Below the pieces are notes generated by a model, which did not search any database, was not told the origin of the DNA, and was given only the letters and a program-made list of their open reading frames with translations. 64,000 nucleotides of DNA from Apostichopus japonicus. Taxonomy: Eukaryota > Echinodermata > Holothuroidea > Aspidochirotida > Stichopodidae. A program made the position numbers and the translations under genes. This document shows positions 38,669 to 49,345 of this stretch, one piece after another (positions within the stretch are counted from its first letter, which is position 1; each line of letters begins with the position of its first letter). The DNA lies in NCBI RefSeq assembly GCF_037975245.1, contig NC_092579.1, positions 4,488,001 through 4,552,000 on the forward strand, given 5' to 3'.

Positions 38669-38671
<3 letters not shown>
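38285..38671 (-). repeat. PLE pseudo-LTR, 5' copy
   Basis: Direct repeat identical to 35141-35527. It includes a duplicated ORF 3' end (38601-38671) with no RT attached and a second copy of the hammerhead motif. Confidence 0.93.
38409..38447 (-). ncRNA. Hammerhead ribozyme motif in PLE 5' pseudo-LTR
   Basis: Same sequence as 35265-35303, shifted by 3144 bp. Cleavage here would define the 5' end of the element transcript. Confidence 0.78.
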
Positions 38672-38712
<41 letters not shown>

Positions 38713-38870
38713 GTAAATAAATAAAGAATAACACACCAGAAAAATTCAACTTCACGACCGGTTTCGTCCTTCTGGGACTCATCAGGCGAAGGTAATAATC
38801 GAACCCCGGATCTCACGAACCGAAGTCCGTACCACTCGACCACATGTACAGTGATTCCACTGGTGTGTGA
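38672..38870 (-). mobile_element. tRNA-derived SINE carrying a hammerhead ribozyme
   Basis: The minus strand reads box A-like TGGTCGAGTGG (about 38833-38843), box B-like GGTTCGATTA (38796-38805), then immediately a complete hammerhead (38748-38794), a short A/T-rich body and a TA-repeat tail (38672-38712). The PLE sits in this tail. A tRNA head fused to a hammerhead recalls the Sm-alpha SINEs of schistosomes. The 5' end is uncertain. Confidence 0.75.
38748..38794 (-). ncRNA. Type I hammerhead ribozyme
   Basis: Minus strand: CTTCGC-CTGATGA-GTCC-CAGAA-GGAC-GAAA-CCGGTC-GTGAAG. Every invariant core base is present (CUGAUGA, GAAA, cleavable C17). Stem II is four Watson-Crick pairs (GUCC/GGAC). 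Stem III is the self-complementary ACCGGU with no loop, so activity may need dimerisation. Stem I is CUUCGC/GUGAAG with one G-U pair. Predicted cleavage is between plus positions 38756 and 38755. Confidence 0.88.
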
Positions 38871-38916
38871 TGCGTATAAATAGGCTTTATATAACTGTCA
38901 GTTAAACAAAGCCAAT

Positions 38917-39436
38917 TTATAACTTGGCGACTAACATTTCTAAGTCGCATGAATTCGCCTATTTCCAGTAATTGATAGGCCTAATTAGAACGATAAGCAT
39001 CAATTAGATAATTCTCTTGAACGACCACCGGTCTTCTTGATCTGAATGGGTGGCAAGCAGTAGTTAGTCCATAAATTGTACCTTTCGTGAAACAGTTCAA
39101 CAAAAGCTACGCTTAAACATATTTGCCTCAGTGATATTAAGGTTTGGACGGCCTAAATCATTCTCTATTTCTCTCTTTGTTCAAATAAAATCGCTATCTC
39201 TAATTATTTCAAACAAGTAAGTATTCTTACGAAAAATACATACATACACTACTAAACTCTCAAACTTATAACGATCAATATCAAGTATAGCGTAAAAACT
39301 CTTTTTTTATGTGCGATCCAAATCAGACTAAAACTATTTCCCAGACAGTTCTAAATCTTTCTAACCCCGCCTTAGCAGTAACATAAACAGTTTTCTTTCA
39401 TGAATAGCAGTTAAAAGTGCAGCAACGCTGCAGAAG
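38917..39436. repeat. Flanking repeat X, copy 1
   Basis: About 0.5 kb, similar with indels to 46517-47017. Shared blocks include TATAACTTGGCGACTAA, 'CGGTCTTCCTGATCTGAATGGGTG'-type sequence, AACTTATAACGATCAATATC and AGCAACGCTGCAGAAG. It ends exactly where copy B of the IFIT segment starts. Confidence 0.85.
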
Positions 39437-41253
39437 GGGGCAGGAGGGGGCAGGCACAACACCGCCATATACCTTCAGATCCGGAATGTTCAACAAACGA
39501 CCCTTATGTGCTTTATAGCAATTTTTCTCTTAAAATAAATGTACGATAAGGTGAAGTCATTGTTGAAACAATTATGAAGATTTGATGCCTATTAGGAGAG
39601 GATGTCGCATAGCGCTCTCATTTATATTCAAACGAGTTTTGTTTTGAAAGGGGGACACCAGTTAATGCTCTACGGACTTGTTTATGAGCTTATAGTGTGT
39701 TGTTATCTTTGTGTGTACGTTCTTTAATAATGTTATCATAATTTAAAAGAAAATAACCCTCGATAGAACCTCAGCCTGTGCACGAGAACGAAACCATTTG
39801 ATATAATAGACAGAGAAGCGACCCGTTTGGTTTCACCCATGTGAGTCCATGTTATAGTAAATATTATACAATGCATTTGTTTGTCCTTTGAAATGTACTC
39901 CAATTGGTCAATTCAGGAAACATGCTACGGTGGCCTACTAGAGTCATAGTAGAGTACATATTAATGTCCTTTGCTAATGATGTAATAATTCACCAGATCC
40001 CGATTGGGCCACCGTACGTAACAGACGGCCCTGGAGGCAGTTGACTAGCTGTTAGAACCTGTTGCAATGCTGGAACACCTCTACATAGGCTATAGTCGTT
40101 TACACACACTATTAGTACTGATCCTGTAAATGCTTGATTGAAATTGAGATTGGGCTTTACGTGATGGGGGCGGGGGTGGGAGTCAGAGGATACAATCCCG
40201 GAAACAGGGGTCAATTCGGGGACCCGGGAAAATAAAGAGAGAATTGGTAACATGGGATAAAGAATCATATAATCTAAATATTCTAATATTCTGAAGGATA
40301 TAATGGGCCTCGGAACCTGAAAATAGCTCTCGAACCCTATGATTTGTGATTTTTTCACAACCTGCATGAATTATTTCTAATAATTGGCAAGGATGGATAG
40401 ATTGTCTCATATCACCCTATTGTCTGTAATGTTGGTTTATAGGCACTGTACCTACCAGCCCTCGCTACTCTATATACCAATTCTTTGGAGAATTCTTTAT
40501 CATTCTAGGACCTCTTTTCTTTTGCTAGATCATCGTGGATAATGCAATGTTTCAACATAGATGTTTTAAAGCTTTATTTATTTTTAAAAAGTTATTCAAA
40601 CGGGGAAACATTGATGCAGTTATCAACAGATTTATATTGCAACCATGAATTATTAGCCTTATTGATTTTCTAATGAGTGACTTCTGCAAGAAAGAAAATT
40701 CTGTGTCCTACCAGACAAGTATGAGTTATTCTAAACTTTAAACTGATGAAGACCCCAGCTAACCATTTGGATCCACAATGCCTTGCAAAGTGTAGCCACA
40801 GGTTCCACAAAACATAAAGAAGACAATTACATGAATCAGAAATAGCATTTTTACTTGTATTAATTGATTTTCTTTATACATGATCAGAGAAAGCAAAGCA
40901 AGAATGGAGATAAATTTTAATGTAAGAATGAAAGGAAATTAAAGTACCAGGAAGCTTTAATATCTTTTAAATAACTGAAAATGATAAGAATTACAATAAA
41001 AAAAGGGAAAAGGAAAATTATATTAATATATTTTAAAAATAATTCTTCTTGTAGGAATAGTCGCTAATTGGTAGGACCAAGAAAACAATGGTTACTTTCT
41101 ATCAAATTTGTTTGTTGTCTTAAGTCAAGGAGAGGTGAATCATTAGACTAAATATCTTAACTTTATCACCTCCATTTCTTTTTTTCTTCCATGTAAGTAA
41201 ATTTCGAAACGGTGAACTGATTGCAAAGAAAAAAGAGAAAATTGGCTACTGAA

Positions 41254-41306
41254 GAATTCGAACCGAATGACATCGCCGTTAATGGCTGCTTTATACAACT
41301 GAGCTT
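41254..41306 (-). mobile_element. tRNA-like SINE relic (copy B)
   Basis: Counterpart of the relic in copy A, with box B at 41254-41264 and box A at about 41292-41305. It has about 80 bp more upstream sequence than copy A. Confidence 0.5.
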
Positions 41307-43282
41307 ATTCTAGAGAGCGAATGGAAACACATTTCTATACAGATTGACTTGGTACCAGTTATAATTGTCAAATCAAGAACATTTAATTAATTATTTGTTT
41401 TTCATTTGTATATTATTGATCCTCATGATAAATTTTCTATAATTTATAATCATAGAATAAATGAATTGGAATTGAAATTGAAGACACAAAGAAACAGGAA
41501 ACCAAAACCCAATGAAAATAGGAAGATGGAAGAAGAGGATTAAAGAATAGAAAACAGAATATAGCGTGTTGTCCAATTCCTCTTGTCATAGACCTGCTTG
41601 ATGAAGCCATCGTCAAAATGTTTAATCGATAGCAAGTCTCCCATAAAATATTTCGAAATGTTGTGTCAATGAAACTAACACACTGTGGAATACAGTCTGG
41701 TAAATATATTTGATTTTAACACTCTAATACATTAGTAGATAGAAAATTCCCTATAATATATTTAGTGGCACAAAATTAATTGGAACAACACTAAGTAGAC
41801 AATAAACTATAATTAAACAAAATTTCTTACATTATCACATACTTTCTAATGAGTAGTAAATAAATGTCATCACCATGTAACTAATTAACTTTGATATATC
41901 TTTTATTTTCCTAACCTAATACTTACTCATTAGATTGAAATTTCAATCTATGCAATGACAGTTATCAATTATCACTTATTAAGTATACCTTCTTGGAGTA
42001 TAAAATGCCCAGTGTCCGTGAAACGCTGTTGGAGAGTCCATGTTAGCTTGATTCTCTCTTAAGTGTCGTCATTATGACGTCATTACCTTGTTTTACATGT
42101 TTAATGTAGCCTGTCCCAACATAATGACATGAATAAATTGATAAAGAAGTAGTTAGGATAAATTCTGGCGTTATATTCCGGTCTTTCTCAGGCCTGACGT
42201 GCTCTAGACTTTAATCAATGTGATTAAACCAGATTAATTACTACATAACATGAACATATAACAAATATGCTGTAAATCTGTTATATGTTTTATAGTTTTC
42301 CAAAATATGAAAATTGGGCAAGTAAAATGGAATATATGTAAGCATATTCACAACGACATGTCAGATGACTTTCTTAAACTAATTTTGTGTCTTATGATTA
42401 AAACAATGGTTGCATTTTATAGAGGAACTATTTTCGCAATCAAACAGATTTGAACAAATACAAACGCGTATCCCATCCTCCCATACACTTTTACAGTATG
42501 AGTCAACAAAAAATGTAATAACCACGCTTTTCTCGTAGAGTACGCATGCATCCTATAGTGATATGTAATGCCTATAGTGATAAATGTTATGCCTACCGTA
42601 CTTTCCATTCAATAGATGGATTCAGGTTATTGATTAGGTGCTTGCAATTTATGGATTTACAGTAAAATGACACATTCTTGGCAGACATTTCGTCTTATTT
42701 TAAATGTGGGTAACATAAAAGGTATAACCTGTCGAGAAGATATTCACGCTTCAAACAACAAAGAACATAAAATATTATCGAAATTAAGACTAACCAATAT
42801 TATTCTGCAAGACATTTCTCCATTTTTACAAAGTTGTCAAAATGTCTGATTATTCATGATGAAATATGAAAGAACATTACTTGAGAGTATCAGTTATGTC
42901 AAGCAAAGTCTTATCGATAAACGTAAAACTAAGGAGCTAAAACTCTCTGTTATTATTATTATTTTTATTTTCATACAAAACGCATGTGTAATACCTAGTT
43001 TCTATCAGTTCTTCATGTCGACAAACTACGACCAATAAATGCGCAAAAAACCCTTCATGAGCCGAAATATCAAGAAATTGTTACATCCACCAATACCTTC
43101 ATTTAAATCAATTATTTTATGATGTGACCGCTTGTGTTTCAGTCCTAAGTTAAGGCCAGAGAAATAGCAACGAAAGCTAACTGGTTACAAAATCATACAA
43201 TAGTTTTAATACCAAGCAGAGTTTTTCCTAATTTATACCGTCTGACAGAAAGGAACGACAGACCCATCACGATTTGACATAT

Positions 43283-44695
43283 TTAATCCTTAATGTTTAC
43301 CTGGAATAATTGAAACTGAAGTTGTCTAATTTTTACATGTCCATCTGGAATATTGGAGTAATACTTTTTAAGGTTTTTTGTAGCCTCAGTCAAGTATCCC
43401 CACTTTCCTGTGATTCTATTTTCCAGCTCGCCTGGTCTTTCCTTCAGTATTTTCACACAAGAATGAAATATTTCTTCACAAATCGATGCAGCTTTCTCCG
43501 TGACTCTGCGGCCACTATTCGACTTCACTAAGTGCTGGACATACCAGTGCTGTGCCTGCAAGTGATCTTGTAAAGATGACTTGAATCTTTCAATCGCCTC
43601 CAGATAGGTTGCCTCTGCTCTATCGTATTCTCTCAACTTGTGATGAGCCCAGGCCTTATAGACAAACGCATAAAAATGTCCAGGCTCCTTTGCGAGGCAT
43701 TTGTCGATGTTACTCATCTCATCTCGAAGATACCTGTACTTGTCATCATTATTATTACTCTGCTTTGCAAGTTGACTATATATCAGAGATTTTTGGAAGA
43801 ATATGTCTGATCTAGGCGTCTTCAACTCTTCACCCTTTTGTAACACATCCAGTGCTTTTTGAAGCTCGTTTTGCCAACGATAAAAACGAGCTTTGACGAG
43901 AATCACTTGACACGATTCGTCGCTAGCTTCTTCAATCAGTCGCCTCGCCTCATTGCTTCTCTCTGGAATTTTTCGCAAAACTAACGCCATATCACACCGG
44001 GCAGCGTCATTTGTTGGATCTAGCTCGATAGCCTTCTCATAGTATTTAATTTCCTCGTCCATTTCATCGTACCGGTCGGCGTTGCTCTTTTCACCTTTGC
44101 GAGCGAACCGTCCGACCAATCCACCACATGTGTGATACCAAGATGCTTTGGATTGGATTACTTCTGTCGCTCTTTTGTATCTTTGCAGTGCTTCTTGACA
44201 TCTAGTGAGCCCAAGACGGGCCAGAGCAAATCCCTCTATTACATAAATGTAAGCATGAAGCTCCTCTGACTGTGCTGTTGGCTTTGCCAACCAATTTTCC
44301 GTCAGCGTTTTGAGAAGCATTTCTCGTTCATCATTCGGCGCCGCCGAGCCACTCTGCCTGAAGTTCTCCAGGAGCCAAAGGCGGTTTGCCGACGACACTG
44401 TTAGACAAGCCTGTCGCTCTTGGTTATCGTCAAGTTCACGGGCCTCCTCTTCCGCCTGAAGAAAGAATTCACGAGCCTTCACCGGGTTAAGGTTCACTTC
44501 TTTGAACTTCGGGAAGACCTCTATGTACCCTCGAAAAAGCAGGAGGTCACATACTGAATCTCTCCAACCTACCTCGTCCCTCGTTTCAAGTTTACTGTCC
44601 AGTTTGTTCACAATTGTTTTGTAATCCACGGTACAGTCCTTCTCTAGCTGCCAATTAAAGTGGCAGGGGACCTGTTTCCACCAATCTGAATCCAT
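43283..44695 (-). CDS. IFIT-like tetratricopeptide repeat protein, copy B
   Basis: Intact 470-aa ORF from the equivalent MDSDWWKQ start (the frame is open to an ATG at 44755, with the same acceptor-like stretch). About 95 percent identical to copy A: I count about 25 differing residues over 490 codons. They cluster at residues 180-211 (for example KHTKSATDRYDG against KGEKSNADRYDE) and in the C-terminal third. The CHFNWQL signature and all TPR helices are retained. Both copies look functional. The altered positions fall mostly between or on the surface of TPR helices, but structure was not modelled. Confidence 0.88.
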   Translation of the reverse strand: MDSDWWKQVPCHFNWQLEKDCTVDYKTIVNKLDSKLETRDEVGWRDSVCDLLLFRGYIEVFPKFKEVNLNPVKAREFFLQAEEEARELDDNQERQACLTVSSANRLWLLENFRQSGSAAPNDEREMLLKTLTENWLAKPTAQSEELHAYIYVIEGFALARLGLTRCQEALQRYKRATEVIQSKASWYHTCGGLVGRFARKGEKSNADRYDEMDEEIKYYEKAIELDPTNDAARCDMALVLRKIPERSNEARRLIEEASDESCQVILVKARFYRWQNELQKALDVLQKGEELKTPRSDIFFQKSLIYSQLAKQSNNNDDKYRYLRDEMSNIDKCLAKEPGHFYAFVYKAWAHHKLREYDRAEATYLEAIERFKSSLQDHLQAQHWYVQHLVKSNSGRRVTEKAASICEEIFHSCVKILKERPGELENRITGKWGYLTEATKNLKKYYSNIPDGHVKIRQLQFQLFQVNIKD

Positions 44696-45532
44696 CTTGG
44701 TCGTACTTTTGCGCTTCCGTGTAATCGATCCTTGAAAAGGTAATAGAAGAAACATACAGTGTTATAAGCGATTTTCATTGAAATGAGCTATTCAGACTAA
44801 CTCACAGAAACAAAAACAAAAGGAAGAATGGGCAGAAAACGGATGGATGGTGAATGGCTAACAAGATTTCGGATTTTTTTGTTGAAGAAGAAGTTACAAT
44901 GAATATCTGTCAGCCCAACAAAAAGGAATAGAACTCAAATTCCTAGCATGATTTCGCACCTAGTGCATTTTAGTGCATTACAAGGGTAACATCACAATGA
45001 TAAACGGTATGTTACTCTACGCTACATTTTATTGAAATTATGTATTTTTATGTTATGTTTAGTAAACTGATGCTATACAATATTAAATAAACCTACAGAA
45101 AACTTGGAGATGATCTTGATCTTGATCGCTATTGATATGCAGAGTATGCGAACGACTTCAAGCAACAATTGCTAATAAATTGTTATATGGATACACCGCA
45201 ACATATATACTCTTATTTTTCGTAATTCTAAAATGACGGGGTAATTCCTACTAACTAATTAGTAATATTTATTTGTTTTCACGTTATCACCATAGATTGT
45301 TATAACCTCTATTGACATTGTTAATTATCATGTCAAGTATTACTTGATTACCCTTCGTGATACGAAAAATCAAAGAACGAAGTTCAAGGCATCTCCTTAA
45401 CAATACAATATGGATCAAAATACCAAACATATTCGGCACATTGGTAGTATCTAATTGCATGAAAAACAAAGTGCTAATTACTTTCTGTTCACAAGTTTAG
45501 AGTGCACATGAGCTGAGGAAGGCACTATATAC

Positions 45533-45778
45533 ACACCAACCATTTGTTCAAGATAAATCATGATAACGGCATGATAACATCAGAGCTCTCTGGCCTTACA
45601 TGATGACACATTTAACCCGTTTTACAAATGCAAATACAATTGTTTCAAGGGTAAGTGGTGCTGAAAGTCATCCACGGATGATCTGTATAGTAGATGTGAA
45701 TATGTTTCGGTTTAACTGTTGGAAATTTATAAATCAATGGCAGGATACATATATATGTATATATATATGTATATATAA

Positions 45779-45809
<31 letters not shown>

Positions 45810-45856
45810 ACATAACATAACAATTAATATTTATATAGCGCTATTCCATCTAGATC

Positions 45857-45951
<95 letters not shown>

Positions 45952-45962
45952 GGTGTGCCTGG

Positions 45963-45995
<33 letters not shown>

Positions 45996-46516
45996 CCACA
46001 TCATTGAAGTATACTGGATACAGATTTTGAGGGAAACAAACATACTTTTGTCAATGTTCAGCTACGAAATCATATCTTCATGGTTTCTTCAAGTTAAGCT
46101 TGAGTACAACACAACTTCCTACTTTTATAAATGTCTACAAGGACCTTATGTTTCTATCCCCAGTATTATATTCTGTAAAGTGATTATTTAACTAATTAAT
46201 TTATCAGTAGTTTTCTCTCTTTGAGAGAATAGTCCATCAGACATGACTTTGAAGTAATCACCCTTTCTAACATGTCAATTTCTCAATGTATTCAAGAACT
46301 CTCCTTACTTTTGTTTCTACTTTGCCAGCGTGTCTGTCACAGACAAAATGGCAACAAAGTGATACAGTATAAGAACTTTAACCGGCAATGCTGAAACACT
46401 AGTACTCTCGTAATATAATATTAGTTATCACATTACATTATCAATCTTTGGTTTTGAGACAATTTGTCTTTACTTAAAACACATAAATCAGTTTGCTCGT
46501 ATTCTATCGGTAGCGA
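45533..46516. other. No gene seen; microsatellite-rich
   Basis: Sequence downstream of copy B, with TA runs at 45742-45810, 45862-45932 and 45968-45996 and a short (TG)n. A 'TTTATATAGCGCTATTCCATC' type motif at 45830-45850 is of a kind common in invertebrate repeats. No exon seen. Confidence 0.6.
45742..45996. repeat. Compound (TA)n/(TG)n microsatellites
   Basis: Three TA runs and one TG run within 250 bp. The ORFs across them are artefacts. Confidence 0.92.
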
Positions 46517-47017
46517 TTATAACTTGGCGACTAAGGTTTCTAAGTCGCAATGAATTCACCTATTTCCAGTAATTAACATGCCTAATAAGAAAGATCAGTA
46601 TCAATTGGGTAATTCTCGTGAACGAACACCGGTCTTCCTGATCTGAATGGGTGACAAGCAGTTATTTCTTATAGATATATTTTTTTTATAGATATATTTC
46701 AAACAAGTAAGTTTTCTTACCAAAAATACATAAAACGTTCTCGAATCTCACAAGATTCAAAACAGTCGTCTTTCGAAGATTTCACTCGTCAGCTTGTCGC
46801 CAATCTCGTCTTCTAATTCTGATATCACTCTTAAACTCTCAAACTTATAACGATCAATATCAAATAAAGCGTATAAACTCCTTTTTATTATGGGCGACCC
46901 AAATCAGACTAAAACATTTTCGCAGACAGTTCTAAATCTTTCTTACCCGCCTTAACAGTAACATAAACATTTAACTTTCATGAATTTTAATTAAAAAGTG
47001 CAGCAACGCTGCAGAAG
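46517..47017. repeat. Flanking repeat X, copy 2
   Basis: Counterpart of 38917-39436. After the shared end AGCAACGCTGCAGAAG it continues into unrelated sequence rather than an IFIT segment. Confidence 0.85.
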
Positions 47018-48375
47018 CTCAGCCCAAGCTTCTATTTGAGAAAGTTGTTGTGATTGACAATATTTCTGAGCCGTTTTATCCATTTGTTCGTGCGACAAAT
47101 ATAAGACATATGCGTGATAACGATGTCATTTCCTTTCCTCCCATCTCCCTTTTTTTTCTTGGCATTTATATGCTCCTCTTTAGCAGACATAGTTTGTTAC
47201 AATGTTAGAAAGTTGTATTCATTCAAAGTGGGAAAACTGTCCCGAAATTATTTTATGCAATAGATCATTATACTTATTTACTAGGGATAAACTATGACCC
47301 ATCGCAAAAACAAAGAACCTACAGTTTATCAAATCCGTAGTTTTCATTTATACAATGATAGAACAAAAACTTTAAAAAAAAATATTCCTCTGCTAAATCT
47401 GCTTTAATGTTGTGGATATCACGTTTGAATTGTGCTGACCCAAATTTGCTCACGACAATTGCACCCATACAATAATAGAACGACCTGAAACTTGTTTACA
47501 ATCGACGAACCACAGAGAATCGTTATAGAGCAGAAATCGGAATCGGCTTCAACAATGCTGGTCATTCTCAAATGTGTTCTCCACACACAAACTGTTTAAA
47601 AGTTCAAATTAAAAATCTGCCAAGTAGGTCCCTTACAGAGATGACATCGAATTACATAGCAAGCCTACAGAACAAATAAATATTTGACTTGATCAAGTAT
47701 CACTCGGGTGGAATTATTTTAAAAAAAATAAACGAGAAATTTAAGATGGAAGACATATTTGCTACTCACTCCAAACACATATTAGTCATGAATACTATAA
47801 AGTTGAAAAACAAATTTCATGATCATTGCATATGTAGCCAACGTGTCATCATAACTGAAAACTATACAGAAGGCCCTGTTTTGGGCCTTCGCATGACGAC
47901 AATGTTTATACCTGAACAATTTTGGTTCACCACCATTCACATCCACAACATTTCAGCAGATGTTAGACCAAAGCTCTAGGAGGAGTATAGCATATTTTAG
48001 GTTTTCAGAAAATGACCTCTCGTGACCTCAAATAACCTTCAAATTGATAAAATATGATCGTTTGTATGAAAAGTTAACTCACACAAACCTCTCACTTTAT
48101 GGACGTCACTGAAACATATGGTTTAGAAGCTGAACAGATTAATATCTTTTCAGACTTGAGTTAGTCTGGAGTTTCCTGCTTAAAACTTGGAAAATGGTAC
48201 ACGAATAACGAAGGTTTAATTTACACAACTTTTCTGTTTAATTATGTATCACCATTTGACTAAATCATATACAGAGGTAACTATTGAATATACACTGTAC
48301 ACACAGGACAACAAGTTCTAGATTTGCCCTTCTTAGGAGAATGAAATCACTTTTAAATTAGCCTATACTAATAAT
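47018..48375. other. No gene seen
   Basis: AT-rich. One 96-codon ORF (47689-47979) has no recognisable motif or splice context and is not called. Confidence 0.5.
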
Positions 48376-48378
48376 TCA

Positions 48379-48730
48379 ATCTTATTCCATAAGGTCGATA
48401 TTTTACCATTTTTAGATTATTGTTGTCTCGTATGGGGAGCGTGCACTGCTGAGAGCAAGGAAAGAACTTTAAAGTTACAGAAGAGTGCTGCAAGGATAAT
48501 TTTAAATGCTCCTTACCATGACAGATCGAACTTGCTATTTGATGAATTAGGATGGAAGACTTTTGATAGATATACAAAACAAAAGAACAGTGATAATGGT
48601 ATACAAAATTATAAATGACCTTAACCGATGTTACAAGAATTATTTACCCCGATAACGGAATTCCATAACCAATTGCTAAGATCCTCGTCGTCTAAGAAGG
48701 TCTTTATCACAGGGGACATACTGAATACCA
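48379..48730 (+). pseudogene. Decayed non-LTR retrotransposon RT C-terminal fragment
   Basis: One frame reads ILPFLDYCCLVWGAC, then LKLQKSAARIILNAPYHDRS and LLFDELGWKTFDR. This is the C-terminal pattern of CR1/RTE/Jockey-type polyproteins (LDYCxxVWG, LQxxAARIIxxAPY, LGWxxxxxR). After a frame change, ELF...FHNQLLRSSSS follows (about 48628-48690), matching the usual LF...H-x-x-LRS ending. No RT core is present, so it is a 5'-truncated, frameshifted relic. Confidence 0.75.
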
Positions 48731-48774
48731 TCGACAGGCGCGTATCCAGGGGGCGTTGGGGCGCGCGCCACCCG

Positions 48775-48925
48775 GGTAACAAAAGGAAGAGAGGAAAAAA
48801 GGAAAGAAGAAAAAGGGAAAAAGAGGGAAAAAAGAGGAGGAAGCGAGTAAGGAAGGGAAAAGAAAAAGAAAAAGAAAGAACGAGAAAGAAAGGAGAAAAA
48901 GAGGGAGTAGAAGAAAAGCGCCACG
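48775..48925 (+). repeat. Purine-rich (A/G) low-complexity tract
   Basis: About 150 bp of GGAAAGAAGAAAAAG-type sequence. It follows a short GC-rich start (CAGGCGCGTATCCAGGGGG at about 48736) resembling the hAT ends at 25 kb, but no matching right end was found. Confidence 0.7.
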
Positions 48926-48992
48926 ACACTGGGAAGGGAAAGAGGATCAGTGACATAATTACAGCGCTATGATCCCTTATATACACAGGGTA

Positions 48993-49095
48993 GCCCGTGA
49001 CGGATCGAGGATTTCGGAAGGGGCGAGTGCCTCACCCTAACCCTTAAACAAACAACTCCTTTTTTTACGGTTCCATTTTTCTTCTATCACCAATG

Positions 49096-49143
<48 letters not shown>

Positions 49144-49345
49144 CTGCTCAACCAGTAGGAATTCCCGTGACTACCTTAGTATCAAAGCGGAGCGCCATCA
49201 TTGGTTGGCGCGCAGCGTTGACGAAAAATTCTGGTTTGATAGCCCCACAGATAACCGGAAATGGCACTTCTTGGGCTAGAAAATGACCAACCAGATGTAC
49301 ACTTTTGCCTGAGAACCAAGTTTTTTCCAATAGTTTATATTTCAT
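48993..49345. mobile_element. Fragment related to the nested hAT family
   Basis: The block 'AAGCGGAGCGCCATCATTGG' then TTGGCGCGCAGCGT (about 49184-49217), followed by 'CAGATAACCGGAAATGGCAC', parallels 25586-25670 and 25902-26000. A degenerate terminus GTGACGGATCGAGG lies near 48997. The right terminus and target duplication were not identified, and a TA run (49100-49139) interrupts it. Confidence 0.55.
49100..49139. repeat. (TA)n microsatellite
   Basis: TA run of 40 bp. Confidence 0.93.

Larger units (their letters stand above)
35141..38671 (-). mobile_element. Penelope-like element (PLE), young insertion
   Basis: 3531-bp minus-strand retroelement bounded by 387-bp direct repeats (35141-35527 and 38285-38671) at a constant offset of 3144; I found no mismatch between them. 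Such pseudo-LTRs are typical of PLEs. The body encodes reverse transcriptase and a GIY-YIG-type endonuclease, and the ORF end lies inside the downstream repeat, another PLE trait. Identical repeats imply very recent insertion. TA runs on both sides hide any target duplication. Confidence 0.93.
39443..45532. repeat. Segmental duplication copy B (IFIT-like unit)
   Basis: Direct counterpart of 28897-34963. Collinear along its length, with scattered substitutions and small indels. Confidence 0.93.

Noticed and set aside
48621-48986. 114-121 codon ORFs rich in K/R/E or S/F
   Set aside because: They are products of the purine-rich low-complexity tract, with part of the decayed non-LTR fragment.
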